Shown piece by piece: positions 1 to 8,896 of a stretch of 64,000 bases of DNA (its first letter is position 1; each line of letters starts with the position of its first letter). The translations under genes were made by a program, and so were the position numbers. A model generated the notes under the pieces. It made no database searches. It saw nothing but the letters and a program-made list of their open reading frames with translations, and was not told the origin of the DNA. The DNA comes from Thalassovita mediterranea (lineage in GTDB: Bacteria; Pseudomonadota; Alphaproteobacteria; Rhodobacterales; Rhodobacteraceae), in the NCBI RefSeq assembly GCF_001458435.1, contig NZ_CYSF01000015.1, forward strand, positions 1 to 64,000. Reading direction: 5' to 3'.

Positions 1-1054
1 GACTTGGAAATGATCCAACCGGCTGGTTGGATCGTTCTCTGTTTGTGACATCAGTACCAAAAGATACCGAAAGCCGACAAACAGTGAAGCTGACTATCCA
101 TCATCGAACCGAAGTTCTAGGTAGTTGATATATGTGCAGTCATTCATTCATCGAATGAACCAAACCGCCCACATATCTCTTCAGATACCATCAATGTCAA
201 AGAGCGTGGCAACAACTTGCGTCATCACCAGAGACAAAAACCAACCGACTGCGCTAAATCTTTCTAGCGCCGCCCGCTCATCACTGCCTCATTTTCTTCA
301 CTTCCGAACCCTCCAGAGTGTACCTCCGTAGCGCCGTCCGCTGCCCCGTTGTGCGCCTCAGCGCCGCCGGTGAAGGGGGTTCTAAGGTTATTCCAAACCA
401 CCCGCAAGCGCTTTTTACAGAAAAAACCAAAAAACATGAAAGTTTTTTGTAAACTTAATAAAACCAGATGCTTACAGAATTTGTTTTCGCAAACAAAAAC
501 AGCACTCAAGGTAAGGAGCCAAGCAAGACTGGTGGAGAACAGGGGAATCCCAGCGAGTCCAGCTATGACTCGGGGGGAGAGTCGCGAAAATGGGGGCAGA
601 ATCCGACTCGGACCGGGGTAATGATTCCGCGAATTTGGCCGACTCGATTTCGAAAACCCGGCTCCCCCCCACAATAAGGAGCGATTTTCCCACGCAGCGA
701 CGCGCGTTTTCAGGGTAATTGCTGCATTGCAGCGGCAAAAATCATGTCTTTTGTGCCAGTTTATTGGTCAAATTCGACTTCGCCGCCCAAATTTCACCCA
801 ACACAACGGTAAATCCACGGCACTCCGCCCAGACAAACTGCCCAAAACCTCAGCAAGAGGGTTGGCTGTGCCTGCCTGCGGGACAGTCAAACGGGACATC
901 AGGGAACGCGGGTGTGTGGCGACCATACGATTTGGAACCTCGGTACAGCCGCCACACGGATCGCAACATAAGTTGCGGGGACAGGTAAGGCGAAAGGTTG
1001 ACTACACGCAAGTCGAGACGCGCCACCTTTATATGAGCCCCGCAGGAGGACTGC
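1..1054. other. Gene-poor left edge, upstream region of urtA
   Basis: I see no convincing gene in this kilobase. It is visibly less GC-rich than the rest, with an A/T-rich patch around 410-500. Small inverted repeats are present: 12-20 with 25-33 (9-bp arms, 4-base loop) and 480-486 with 491-497 (7-bp arms, 4-base loop). The short open frames here look unlike proteins and overlap one another in several frames. The part nearest 1054 must carry the urt promoter, but I could not pick out a clear -35/-10 pair or a sigma-54 box. Confidence 0.5.
3..128 (+). other. Possible C-terminal fragment of a gene starting outside the window
   Basis: One forward frame is open from the window edge for 41 codons and stops at 126-128. 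The residues are of ordinary composition, but I recognise no family. Its base composition is lower in GC than the neighbouring genes and a hairpin lies inside it, so it may simply be non-coding. It is listed only because a real upstream gene could end here. Confidence 0.15.
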
Positions 1055-2335
1055 ATGAAACTCTTGAAATCCACTCTGGCCGGCTCGCTTGTCTTTGCTT
1101 CGCTCACTGGCGCGGCCCTGGCGGCCGAAGACACCATTAAAGTTGGCGTACTGCATTCGCTGTCCGGCACCATGGCCATTTCGGAAACCACCCTGAAGGA
1201 CACCATGCTGATGCTGATCGACCAGCAGAACGCAAAGGGCGGCCTTTTGGGCAAACAGCTGGAAGCGGTTGTTGTTGACCCCGCATCGGATTGGCCGCTG
1301 TTTGCCGAAAAGGCGCGCGAGCTGCTGACCGTGCATGAGGTCGACGTGATCTTTGGCAACTGGACCTCGGTTTCGCGTAAATCCGTGCTGCCGGTGATCG
1401 AAGAGCTGAATGGCCTGCTGTTCTATCCGGTACAGTATGAAGGTGAGGAATCGTCGAAGAACGTCTTCTACACCGGTGCTGCCCCGAACCAGCAAGCGAT
1501 CCCCGCCACCGACTACTTCCTTGAAGAGCTGGGCGTAGAGAAGTTTGCACTCTTGGGCACCGACTATGTGTACCCGCGCACCACCAACAACATTCTGGAA
1601 AGCTACCTGAAGGGTAAAGGCATCGCCGACGAAGACATCTTCGTGAACTACACCCCCTTCGGCCATTCCGACTGGTCGAAAATCGTGGCCGACGTTGTCG
1701 CCCTGGGTGCGGATGGGAAAAAGGTTGGCGTGATCTCCACCATCAACGGCGACGCCAACATCGGCTTCTATAAGGAACTGGCGGCCGCAGGCATTTCCGC
1801 AGATGACATTCCTGTTGTCGCCTTCTCCGTTGGGGAAGAAGAGCTGGCGGGTCTGGATACATCGAACCTCGTCGGCCATCTGGCGGCGTGGAACTACTTC
1901 CAGTCCGCCGATAGCGAAGTGAACGCCTCTTTCGTGGACACATGGAAAGCGAGCATGGGCGAAGAGCGCGTCACCAACGACCCGATGGAAGCGCATTACA
2001 TCGGCTTTAACATGTGGGTGAACGCCGCAACCGAAGCAGGCAGCACAGACGTGGATGCTGTACGCGCGAAAATGTACGGGCAGGAATACCCGAACCTGAC
2101 CGGCGGCACCGCGGTTATGCTGCCGAACCACCACCTGGCGAAACCGGTTCTGATCGGTGAGATTCAGGAAGACGGTCAGTTCGACATCATCAGCCAGACC
2201 ACCGAGGTCGCCGGTGACGCATGGACCGACTATCTGCCGGAATCCGCTGTCCTGAAATCGGATTGGAAAGATCTGGGCTGCGGTATGTACAACACCGAGA
2301 CCAAGACCTGCGTTCAAACCCTGTCGAACTACTAA
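1055..2335 (+). CDS. urtA: Urea ABC transporter substrate-binding protein UrtA
   Basis: Periplasmic binding protein that captures urea (or short amides) for the UrtBCDE importer. The 426-residue protein opens with a Sec signal peptide, cleaved probably after A-L-A at residues 21-23, followed by the leucine/isoleucine/valine-binding-type fold. The segments KVGVLHSLSGTMAISE and GLLFYPVQYEGEES are typical of UrtA rather than of amino-acid binders. An AGGAGG ribosome site lies just before the ATG. It is first in a five-gene operon in the order A-B-C-D-E, which supports the assignment. Such operons are usually induced under nitrogen limitation; no NtrC or sigma-54 site was recognised upstream. Confidence 0.95.
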   Translation: MKLLKSTLAGSLVFASLTGAALAAEDTIKVGVLHSLSGTMAISETTLKDTMLMLIDQQNAKGGLLGKQLEAVVVDPASDWPLFAEKARELLTVHEVDVIFGNWTSVSRKSVLPVIEELNGLLFYPVQYEGEESSKNVFYTGAAPNQQAIPATDYFLEELGVEKFALLGTDYVYPRTTNNILESYLKGKGIADEDIFVNYTPFGHSDWSKIVADVVALGADGKKVGVISTINGDANIGFYKELAAAGISADDIPVVAFSVGEEELAGLDTSNLVGHLAAWNYFQSADSEVNASFVDTWKASMGEERVTNDPMEAHYIGFNMWVNAATEAGSTDVDAVRAKMYGQEYPNLTGGTAVMLPNHHLAKPVLIGEIQEDGQFDIISQTTEVAGDAWTDYLPESAVLKSDWKDLGCGMYNTETKTCVQTLSNY

Positions 2336-2407
2336 GACACGGTTTCATCGAACCATGGGGAGGGGGCAACCGCCCCCTTCCACCCCCCAGACGGAAGTTC
2401 CCCCGAC

Positions 2408-4372
2408 ATGAGACATATATATGTGGCGATCTGGACCCTCGCGGCCCTGTTGCTTTCCTGTGTCAGCCTCAGCGCTCAAACCGCAGATAGCACGGCCATT
2501 CAGCCCCTGTTACAGCAGCATCAGGCGGTGATTTCCAAATCCTCGCGCAAGACGATCGGCCCGGCGATTGACGCCATTGCCGCCAGCGGCTTGCCGCAGG
2601 CGCAGCAGGTTCTGCAGGTCTGGGCGGCCAAGGATATGTGGATGCGTAAATCCGACGGCCACTTCTTCATCGGGGAGAAGGTCGAGGGCAAAACGTACCG
2701 TCTGACCGATTTTGACAGCGGTGATGTGGTGGGGGAGTTTCAGAAGGGGGATCTGAAACAGCTAAAACCCAACAGCGGCATCCGCGCCCTGATCGCCACC
2801 GCGCTGGTGCAGTTCCAATTGACCGACCCTGACCCTGCCGCCCGCGCCGATGCGCTGCAATCCATTGCGCGTGATCCGTCCGCCGATCAGCTGGCGCCCC
2901 TGCGTGCGTCGATCAATGGCGAAGCGGATGCAGCATTGGCCGCGCAGAAGCTGCGGCTGGAACGCCTGCTGACCATCCGCTTTGGCGCCAGTGACGCCGA
3001 ACGTATCGGCGCGATTGAGGATATGGCGGGCGATCTGGGCGTTGATCTGCGCGCCACGCTTAATCCCGTTGTCGCCACTGTGCGCGAAGCGGCGCCCGCG
3101 CTGCCGGACGCAAACATCGCCAAAACGCTGACAATTGGCGAAGACATCACTTCAACTGATGCCTACGCCCTACTGGTCGCCGCCAAACTGGCCCCTGCGC
3201 CGGTCAGCGACGATGCGATCCGCACCGCCCTTGCCGACCATATGGACGGTGGCCGCGTCGGTGACGTGCCGGTTGCGCAATTGTCTGACCCCGCCCAGCG
3301 CCTAAAGGCCTACGCGGGTTTAGCCGACGCTGGCAAGGTTGCCCCGCTGGTGAGTGAGGCCGACATCGCACAGGCGCTGGCCAGCCACGTTATATATGAC
3401 CGCTATCTGGACCCATCCCCTGCCGTCACCGCAGCCGCCGCCAAGTCGCTGAAGGGTATTGAGGTAAAAGTGGCCCTGAACCAAACTCTGGATCTGGGGC
3501 TGGATGCGCTATCGCTCGCCTCGATCTATTTCCTTGCCGCGATCGGTCTGGCGATTACGTTTGGTGTGATGGGCGTCATTAATATGGCCCATGGCGAATT
3601 TATCATGATGGGCGCCTACACCGGCTATGTGGTGCAACAGATCGTGCCCGATCACACCCTTTCGATCCTGATCGCCATTCCCACCGCCTTTGCCGTTACC
3701 TTCGCCGCCGGTGTGGCGATGGAACGACTGGTGATCCGTCATCTCTATGCACGCCCGCTGGAAACGCTGCTGGCAACCTTCGGGATTTCCATCGCGCTGC
3801 AACAGCTGGCCAAGAACATCTTTGGCACGCAGGCCCGCCCGCTGACCGCGCCCGGCTGGCTGGATGGCGCGTGGGTGATGAATGATGTGGTATCGATCAG
3901 CTATATCCGCATCGCCATCTTTGTGCTGGCGCTGATCTTCCTCGCCGTATTCCTGTTCATCATGAAACGCACGCGCCTTGGCCTCGACACCCGCGCGGTG
4001 ACGCAGAACCCGGCGATGGCCGCGCAAATGGGGATCAACCCCGGTCGGGTCAACATGCTGACCTTCGGCCTTGGCTCCGGCATTGCTGGCGTCGCAGGCG
4101 TGGCCATTGGGCTGTTTGCCAAAGTCACATCGGAACTGGGCAGCGATTATATCGTGCAAAGCTTCATGACCGTGGTAGTCGGCGGTGTCGGCAACATCTG
4201 GGGCACACTGGCAGGCGCCGCGCTGATCGGGTTCCTGCAAAAAGGGATCGAATGGCTGAACCCGTCGAACACGCTGGCGGCACAGACCTACATGATCATC
4301 TTTATCATCATCTTCATCCAATTCCGGCCACGGGGCATCATCGCCCTCAAAGGCCGCGCGGCGGGGGATTGA
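2408..4372 (+). CDS. urtB: Urea ABC transporter permease UrtB, long form
   Basis: Inner-membrane permease of the urea importer. The C-terminal part, from about residue 358, is the polytopic branched-chain-amino-acid-type permease (motifs FGVMGVINMAHGEF and VVGGVGNIWGTLAGA). The first 24 residues form a signal-like hydrophobic segment. About 330 residues of mostly helical, alanine-rich sequence follow, so that part should sit outside the cytoplasm. At 654 residues it is about twice the size of a plain LIV-type permease; this N-terminal extension is known in many bacterial UrtB proteins but its role is unclear. It follows urtA by 72 bases and is separated from urtC by an unusual 193-base gap. 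Confidence 0.93.
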   Translation: MRHIYVAIWTLAALLLSCVSLSAQTADSTAIQPLLQQHQAVISKSSRKTIGPAIDAIAASGLPQAQQVLQVWAAKDMWMRKSDGHFFIGEKVEGKTYRLTDFDSGDVVGEFQKGDLKQLKPNSGIRALIATALVQFQLTDPDPAARADALQSIARDPSADQLAPLRASINGEADAALAAQKLRLERLLTIRFGASDAERIGAIEDMAGDLGVDLRATLNPVVATVREAAPALPDANIAKTLTIGEDITSTDAYALLVAAKLAPAPVSDDAIRTALADHMDGGRVGDVPVAQLSDPAQRLKAYAGLADAGKVAPLVSEADIAQALASHVIYDRYLDPSPAVTAAAAKSLKGIEVKVALNQTLDLGLDALSLASIYFLAAIGLAITFGVMGVINMAHGEFIMMGAYTGYVVQQIVPDHTLSILIAIPTAFAVTFAAGVAMERLVIRHLYARPLETLLATFGISIALQQLAKNIFGTQARPLTAPGWLDGAWVMNDVVSISYIRIAIFVLALIFLAVFLFIMKRTRLGLDTRAVTQNPAMAAQMGINPGRVNMLTFGLGSGIAGVAGVAIGLFAKVTSELGSDYIVQSFMTVVVGGVGNIWGTLAGAALIGFLQKGIEWLNPSNTLAAQTYMIIFIIIFIQFRPRGIIALKGRAAGD

Positions 4373-4478
4373 GCGATGTACCTGCTAACTAAGGACAGCC
4401 CCCGAACCGCACGGGGCGCACATGCCACACAGACCGCCAAGGGTACCCCGCAAAACATCCCCCAAGCGCAACACGAAA

Positions 4479-4549
4479 CGAACGAAGCCCCCGCCCCGTT
4501 GGGGGGCGGTTCGGGGACTGGCCGACCTATCGGCCGGCATGACACGACA
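4479..4549. repeat. Composite double-hairpin element between urtB and urtC
   Basis: The gap between urtB and urtC holds a GC-rich hairpin (CCGCCCC at 4491-4497 pairing with GGGGCGG at 4503-4509), flanked by CGAAC (4479-4483) and GTTCG (4509-4513). A second hairpin follows, with arms GGCCGA / TCGGCC around CCTA. The same architecture, with a very similar first hairpin, recurs at 24444-24518. It may act as a dispersed repeat and could change transcription or mRNA stability between urtB and urtC. Confidence 0.55.
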
Positions 4550-4565
4550 TTCGGAGGAACCGCAC

Positions 4566-5738
4566 ATGCAGCGTAGTTTCATTGCACGGAACCCTTCGGT
4601 TCTGATCTTCCTCGCCCTATTGGCGCTGTTCACCCTTGTGGTCACGGTGCTGAGCGAAGGGGCTGGTGCCGGCTTTATCTCCACCTCTTTCATCAAGACG
4701 CTGGGCAAAACGCTCTGCCTCTGCCTTATCGCTGTGGCGATGGACCTGATCTGGGGCTTTGCTGGCATCCTCAGCCTTGGCCATTTCGCTTTCTTCGGGC
4801 TGGGCGGCTATATGATCGGCATGTGGTTGATGTACGAACGCACCCGCCTGATTGTGGTGGAGTCGCTCAGCCAGACCGAGCTCCCCCCGACAGACGCAGA
4901 AGTAATCGACGCCATCGGCACGCAGATCTTCGGCGTTGTAGGATCGTCCGACTTCCCGCTGATCTGGGCCTTTGCTGACAGTCTGGTGTTGCAACTGGCG
5001 CTGGTGGTGCTGGTGCCCGGCGTACTGGCGCTGATCTTTGGCTGGTTGGCGTTTCGCAGCCGCGTCACCGGCGTGTACCTGTCGATCCTGACACAGGCGA
5101 TGACGCTGGCCCTTGCGCTCTACCTGTTCCAGAACGACAGCGGCTTGCGCGGCAACAACGGGCTGTCCGGCCTGCAAAACCTGCCGGGCGTCACCGCGTC
5201 ACAGGACATCGTATCGCTCTGGTTCCTTTGGGCTTCGGCCTTTGCCCTTGGCGCGGGCTACTTCCTCGCCGCTTGGGTGGTGTCGGGCAAGTTTGGATCG
5301 GTCATTCGCGGCATTCGCGACAATGAGGCGCGCGTGCGCTTCCTTGGCTATTCGGTTGAGGCGTACAAACTCGCCCTGTTCACCCTGACCGCCTGCCTCG
5401 CCGCCATTGCGGGGGCGCTTTACTACCCGCAGGCGGGCATCATCAATCCGGCAGAAATTGCACCGATCGCCTCCATCTACCTGGCAGTCTGGGTCGCCAT
5501 CGGCGGGCGCGGGCGGCTTTATGGGGCTGTCATTGGCGCGGCCTTCGTCAGCCTGCTGAGCACATGGTTCACCGGCGGGCAGGCACCAGATCTGCCGCTG
5601 GGCTCATACACGGTGAAGTGGGTGGATTGGTGGCTGGTCCTGTTGGGCGTGTCCTTCGTCCTTGTGACACTCTTTGCACCCAAAGGCATCGGCGGGCTGT
5701 TTGACCTGATCCCAACCAAGAAGGGAGCAGAGGAATGA
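4566..5738 (+). CDS. urtC: Urea ABC transporter permease UrtC
   Basis: Second membrane subunit of the urea importer, pairing with UrtB to form the channel. The chosen ATG gives 390 residues and follows a GGAGGA ribosome site; the open frame extends upstream to 4422, but that part is basic and proline-rich with no membrane segment and lies in the repeat element. Hydrophobic helices begin at once (residues 10-30), and the segments IWGFAGILSLGHFAFFGLGGY and GGRGRLYGAVIGA are typical of LivM/UrtC permeases. Its stop overlaps the urtD start, indicating translational coupling. Confidence 0.93.
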   Translation: MQRSFIARNPSVLIFLALLALFTLVVTVLSEGAGAGFISTSFIKTLGKTLCLCLIAVAMDLIWGFAGILSLGHFAFFGLGGYMIGMWLMYERTRLIVVESLSQTELPPTDAEVIDAIGTQIFGVVGSSDFPLIWAFADSLVLQLALVVLVPGVLALIFGWLAFRSRVTGVYLSILTQAMTLALALYLFQNDSGLRGNNGLSGLQNLPGVTASQDIVSLWFLWASAFALGAGYFLAAWVVSGKFGSVIRGIRDNEARVRFLGYSVEAYKLALFTLTACLAAIAGALYYPQAGIINPAEIAPIASIYLAVWVAIGGRGRLYGAVIGAAFVSLLSTWFTGGQAPDLPLGSYTVKWVDWWLVLLGVSFVLVTLFAPKGIGGLFDLIPTKKGAEE

Positions 5739-6475
5739 GCATGCTTCTGGAGGTGTCCGGCGTGTCGGTCAGCTTTGACGGGTTCAAGGCGATCAACAAC
5801 CTCAGCTTCAACATCGGATCTAGCGAACTGCGGGCAATCATCGGCCCCAACGGTGCGGGCAAAACCACGTTTATGGATATCGTCACCGGCAAAACCCGCC
5901 CGGATGAAGGTCGGGTGATCTGGGGCGAAAAATCAGTGTCGCTGCTGAAAATGTCCGAAGCGCAGATCGCGCAATCCGGTGTGGGGCGCAAGTTTCAAAA
6001 ACCCACCGTGTTTGAGGATCAGACCGTGCAGGAAAACCTGCTGGTGTCACTGAAAAACCCGCGCGGCTGGCTGTCGGTGCTGACCTATCGCCCGACGGCC
6101 GAGGATCTGGGCCGCGTCGATGCACTGGCGGAGGAGATCGGCCTAAACGATCAACTGACCCGTCTGGCGGGGGAGCTGAGCCATGGCCAAAAACAGTGGC
6201 TGGAAATCGGGATGCTGCTGGCGCAGGAACCGCGTCTGTTGCTGGTGGATGAACCGGCGGCGGGCATGACCGTCACCGAACGCCAGCACACCACCGACAT
6301 TCTGGTCGAGGCCGCGAAAACCCGCGCCGTTGTGGTGGTGGAACACGATATGGAATTTGTCCGCCGCCTGAACTGCAAGGTCACCGTGCTGCACGAAGGC
6401 AGCGTTCTGGCCGAAGGATCACTGGACCACGTAACCGCAAATCAGGACGTGATCGACGTCTATCTGGGGCGCTAA
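5735..6475 (+). CDS. urtD: Urea ABC transporter ATP-binding protein UrtD
   Basis: Cytoplasmic ATPase of the urea importer, 246 residues. Walker A GPNGAGKT is at residues 37-44, the ABC signature LSHGQ lies near 148-152, and Walker B LLLVDEP is near 168-174. The family is LivG-like, fitting the first of the two ATPases in the urt order. The ATG overlaps the urtC stop (ATGA), and urtE follows after three bases, so the three genes are very probably co-translated. Confidence 0.94.
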   Translation: MSMLLEVSGVSVSFDGFKAINNLSFNIGSSELRAIIGPNGAGKTTFMDIVTGKTRPDEGRVIWGEKSVSLLKMSEAQIAQSGVGRKFQKPTVFEDQTVQENLLVSLKNPRGWLSVLTYRPTAEDLGRVDALAEEIGLNDQLTRLAGELSHGQKQWLEIGMLLAQEPRLLLVDEPAAGMTVTERQHTTDILVEAAKTRAVVVVEHDMEFVRRLNCKVTVLHEGSVLAEGSLDHVTANQDVIDVYLGR

Positions 6476-6478
6476 GCG

Positions 6479-7174
6479 ATGCTGACACTTGATAATCTGA
6501 CGCTGCACTACGGCCATTCACAAATCCTGCACGGCGTGTCGATGCAGGCCGCGCAGGGCGAGGTCACCTGCCTGATGGGCACCAACGGTGTGGGCAAAAC
6601 CAGCCTGATCAAGGCGATCGCTGGCACCCATGCGCGATCCGGTGGCGATATGACACTGGATGGTGAAGCGCTGCCGGTGCTGCCGCCACACGCGCTGGCC
6701 CGCAAAGGCATCGCCACCGTGCCACAGGGCCGCGATGTGTTTCCGCTGCTGACGGTGACGGAAAACCTGCAAACGGGGTTTGCCTGCCTGCCCCGCGATC
6801 AGCATTTTATCCCGGATGAGATCTATGAGCTGTTTCCGGTTCTGAAAAAGATGCAGAACCGCCGTGGCGGCGACCTGTCGGGCGGACAGCAGCAGCAGTT
6901 GGCCATCGCCCGCGCACTGATCACCAAACCCAAGCTTTTGTTGCTGGATGAACCAACAGAGGGCATTCAGCCCAACATCATCCAGCAAATCGGTGAAGTG
7001 ATCCGCCACCTGCGCAGCCAAGGCACCATGGCGATTGTGCTGGTCGAACAGTATTTCGATTTCGCCTACGATCTTGCCGACCGTTTCACCGTGCTACGCC
7101 GTGGCGAGGTGATCCTGCAGGGTGACAAAAACACCGTCACCCGTGACACGGTGCTGGCAGGCGTGTCGGTCTAA
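6479..7174 (+). CDS. urtE: Urea ABC transporter ATP-binding protein UrtE
   Basis: Second ATPase subunit (LivF-like), 231 residues, forming the nucleotide-binding pair with UrtD. Walker A MGTNGVGKT is near residues 33-41, the signature LSGGQQQQLAIARAL near 130-144, and Walker B LLLLDEPTEG near 155-164, ending with the LVEQYFDFAYDLADR segment common to this subunit. It is the last gene of the operon and meets the convergent GST gene after six bases. No urease genes are in the window. Confidence 0.94.
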   Translation: MLTLDNLTLHYGHSQILHGVSMQAAQGEVTCLMGTNGVGKTSLIKAIAGTHARSGGDMTLDGEALPVLPPHALARKGIATVPQGRDVFPLLTVTENLQTGFACLPRDQHFIPDEIYELFPVLKKMQNRRGGDLSGGQQQQLAIARALITKPKLLLLDEPTEGIQPNIIQQIGEVIRHLRSQGTMAIVLVEQYFDFAYDLADRFTVLRRGEVILQGDKNTVTRDTVLAGVSV

Positions 7175-7180
7175 GCAGGA

Positions 7181-7792
7181 TTAATTCCCGCCACCTGCCG
7201 CCACAGCCCGCTGATAGGCGGGGCGGGCCATCATCGCATGGGCAAATGCGGTGAGGCGGGGAAACTCCTCCTCCCGGCCCATGCGCAGCACGCTCATCGC
7301 GGGGAAGCTCAGCATAATGTCCACCGCCGACAGCTGATCCAGCACGAAGTGGCCAGAGGGGCGCAGGCTGTCCTCCATGAACTGTAGGTGGTTTGTCACC
7401 TCTGACTGGATGCGTGGCTGCAACGGCGCGCCCGCATCGCCCAAAGTGCCGACGTAGATCTGCAACAATAGTGGGATCATCGCCGATCCTTCGGCGAAGT
7501 GCATCATCTCCAGATGCTCCAAGTAAGCGGCGGTTCCCTGCGCAGGCACCATCTGGGGACCGTGCAGCGCACAAAGATATTCGACAATGGCACCGGATTC
7601 CGCCAACCGCTGACCGTCAATTTCTACCACCGGCGATTTACCAAGGGGATGAAACTGCAACAACTCCGGCGGGGCCAGACGGGTCACCGCGTCACGTTCA
7701 TAGCGCTGCACCTGATAGGGCAGGCCCAACTCTTCCAGCAGCCATAGGATCCGCAGGGAACGAGACTGCGACAGATGGTGAACCTTGATCAT
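7181..7792 (-). CDS. Glutathione S-transferase family protein
   Basis: 203-residue soluble enzyme with an N-terminal thioredoxin-like glutathione-binding domain (about residues 1-78: SQSRSLRILWLLEELGLPY, then GKSPVVEIDGQRLAESGAIVEYL) and a helical C-terminal domain. The family conjugates glutathione to electrophiles or uses it as a cofactor; the substrate cannot be told. It lies downstream, on the same strand, of an enoyl-CoA hydratase, a glutathione-type isomerase and an SDR, suggesting a shared detoxification or aromatic-breakdown role. A hairpin separates it from the hydratase, so it may be a separate transcript. Confidence 0.88.
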   Translation of the reverse strand: MIKVHHLSQSRSLRILWLLEELGLPYQVQRYERDAVTRLAPPELLQFHPLGKSPVVEIDGQRLAESGAIVEYLCALHGPQMVPAQGTAAYLEHLEMMHFAEGSAMIPLLLQIYVGTLGDAGAPLQPRIQSEVTNHLQFMEDSLRPSGHFVLDQLSAVDIMLSFPAMSVLRMGREEEFPRLTAFAHAMMARPAYQRAVAAGGGN

Positions 7793-7831
7793 GATGGGCC
7801 TGCTTTCTGAAAAGACGTCGGATGAAACGAC

Positions 7832-7859
7832 AAAGCGCCCCCAATTTGGGGACGCTTTT
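7832..7859. terminator. Hairpin terminator after the enoyl-CoA hydratase gene
   Basis: Arms AAAGCG and CCCC pair with GGGG and CGCTTT around an AATTT loop, with a single mismatch, and a T run follows on the plus strand. It lies 45 bases beyond the hydratase stop and upstream of the GST start, so it most likely ends or attenuates the leftward transcript. Confidence 0.6.
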
Positions 7860-7903
7860 CATATGGTTGCCCGCGCTAGGTCGGGCAAGGTTGACGTTGC
7901 AGA

Positions 7904-8692
7904 TCACGCAACCGGAATGTTCGAAAAATCCGGTTCGCGTTTTTCCATAAAGGCGCGGGCGGCTTCGGCAAATTCGGGACCTTTCAGACCTTCAAAGAAC
8001 TGTTTGAATTCCAGTTCGATCCGTTCATCCAGCGCCTCACCGGACACATCCCGCAGCAAGGCCCGCGATTTCATCATCGCGCCCAACGGCTGTTTGACCA
8101 GTGCTGCAACTGCCTTTTCCGCTGCGGCGGCAACCTCCGCCTGCGGCATCGAATTGGATACCATGCCCAGCGCCTCTGCCTCGGCGGCGCTGAACAGACG
8201 CCCCAGCAGAACCAGCTCTGCCGCTTTGGCCGCGCCCATCAGGCGGGGCAGCAGGTAGGACGATCCCGCCTCTGGCACCACGCCAAGGTTCACGAAAGGC
8301 ATGCGGAACTTGGTATCATCCGCCGCATAGATGATGTCGCAATGCAGCAGCATGGTGACCCCGATGCCCACGGCCAGACCTTCGACCTGTGCGACGATGG
8401 GCTTGGGGAATTTCACCAGCGACCGCACGAATTGCACCGGCGCGGGCAGTTCACCCTTGGGCGCGTTGAAGCCGTTGACATCATTGCCGGACGAAAACAC
8501 GCCGCCGGTGCCACGCAACAGAACCGCACGAATGCTATGATCCGTGGCAGCCGCATCCAGCGCCTCTTTCATTTGCAGGTACATTTCGCAGGTGATGGCG
8601 TTTTTCTTGGTCAGGTTATCCATCGTCAGACGCAGGACACCGTCCTCACGTTCCACAATAACCTGAGCCTGAGGTGCGCTGGCGTTTGTCAT
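7904..8692 (-). CDS. Enoyl-CoA hydratase/isomerase (crotonase) family protein
   Basis: 262-residue crotonase-fold enzyme acting on a CoA thioester, probably hydrating or isomerising an enoyl-CoA. The oxyanion-hole segments are visible: GGVFSSGNDVNGF (about 63-75) and VEGLAVGIGVTMLLHCDI (about 101-118), then EAGSSYLLPRLMG. The start is set at M-T-N-A-S because a GGAG site lies eight bases before it; the frame is open 14 codons further but without a ribosome site. Substrate specificity cannot be inferred. The neighbours suggest breakdown of an aromatic or unsaturated acid. Confidence 0.9.
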   Translation of the reverse strand: MTNASAPQAQVIVEREDGVLRLTMDNLTKKNAITCEMYLQMKEALDAAATDHSIRAVLLRGTGGVFSSGNDVNGFNAPKGELPAPVQFVRSLVKFPKPIVAQVEGLAVGIGVTMLLHCDIIYAADDTKFRMPFVNLGVVPEAGSSYLLPRLMGAAKAAELVLLGRLFSAAEAEALGMVSNSMPQAEVAAAAEKAVAALVKQPLGAMMKSRALLRDVSGEALDERIELEFKQFFEGLKGPEFAEAARAFMEKREPDFSNIPVA

Positions 8693-8836
8693 ATTGAATA
8701 CTCCAATGTCGATCCAAAGCGCCGCGTTTCCCAAGGCGCAGGTCGGACCGTTTCCTCCGATGATGTGTCGGTGATAACCGGATAACGGCCAGATTGCTTC
8801 TGGTTCGTTGCGTCAATCGTCCACGGCACACCAAAA

Positions 8837-8863
8837 CGGGCGCCGGTTCATGCCCCGCGCCCG
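8837..8863. terminator. GC hairpin after the DsbA-fold isomerase gene
   Basis: Seven-base arms CGGGCGC / GCGCCCG enclose a 13-base loop in the gap between the leftward isomerase stop and the hydratase start. There is no U tract, so this may be a weak or factor-dependent terminator. Confidence 0.35.
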
Positions 8864-8896
8864 CCTATTTCATGCATTGAGGGTAACGCCTGCGCG

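Noticed and set aside
264-988. Several overlapping short frames on both strands of the left edge
   Set aside because: They overlap in three or more frames, have odd composition and no ribosome sites or motifs.
700-1054. Sigma-54 promoter for the urt operon
   Set aside because: I looked for the GG/GC pair TGGCAC-N5-TTGCA and found no acceptable match.
899-2317. A 472-codon open frame antisense to urtA
   Set aside because: It mirrors urtA codon for codon, has no ribosome site or recognisable protein motif, and is a usual by-product of GC-rich coding DNA.
4376-4576. A 66-codon frame between urtB and urtC
   Set aside because: It spans the double-hairpin element, is low in complexity, lacks a ribosome site and runs into the urtC start.
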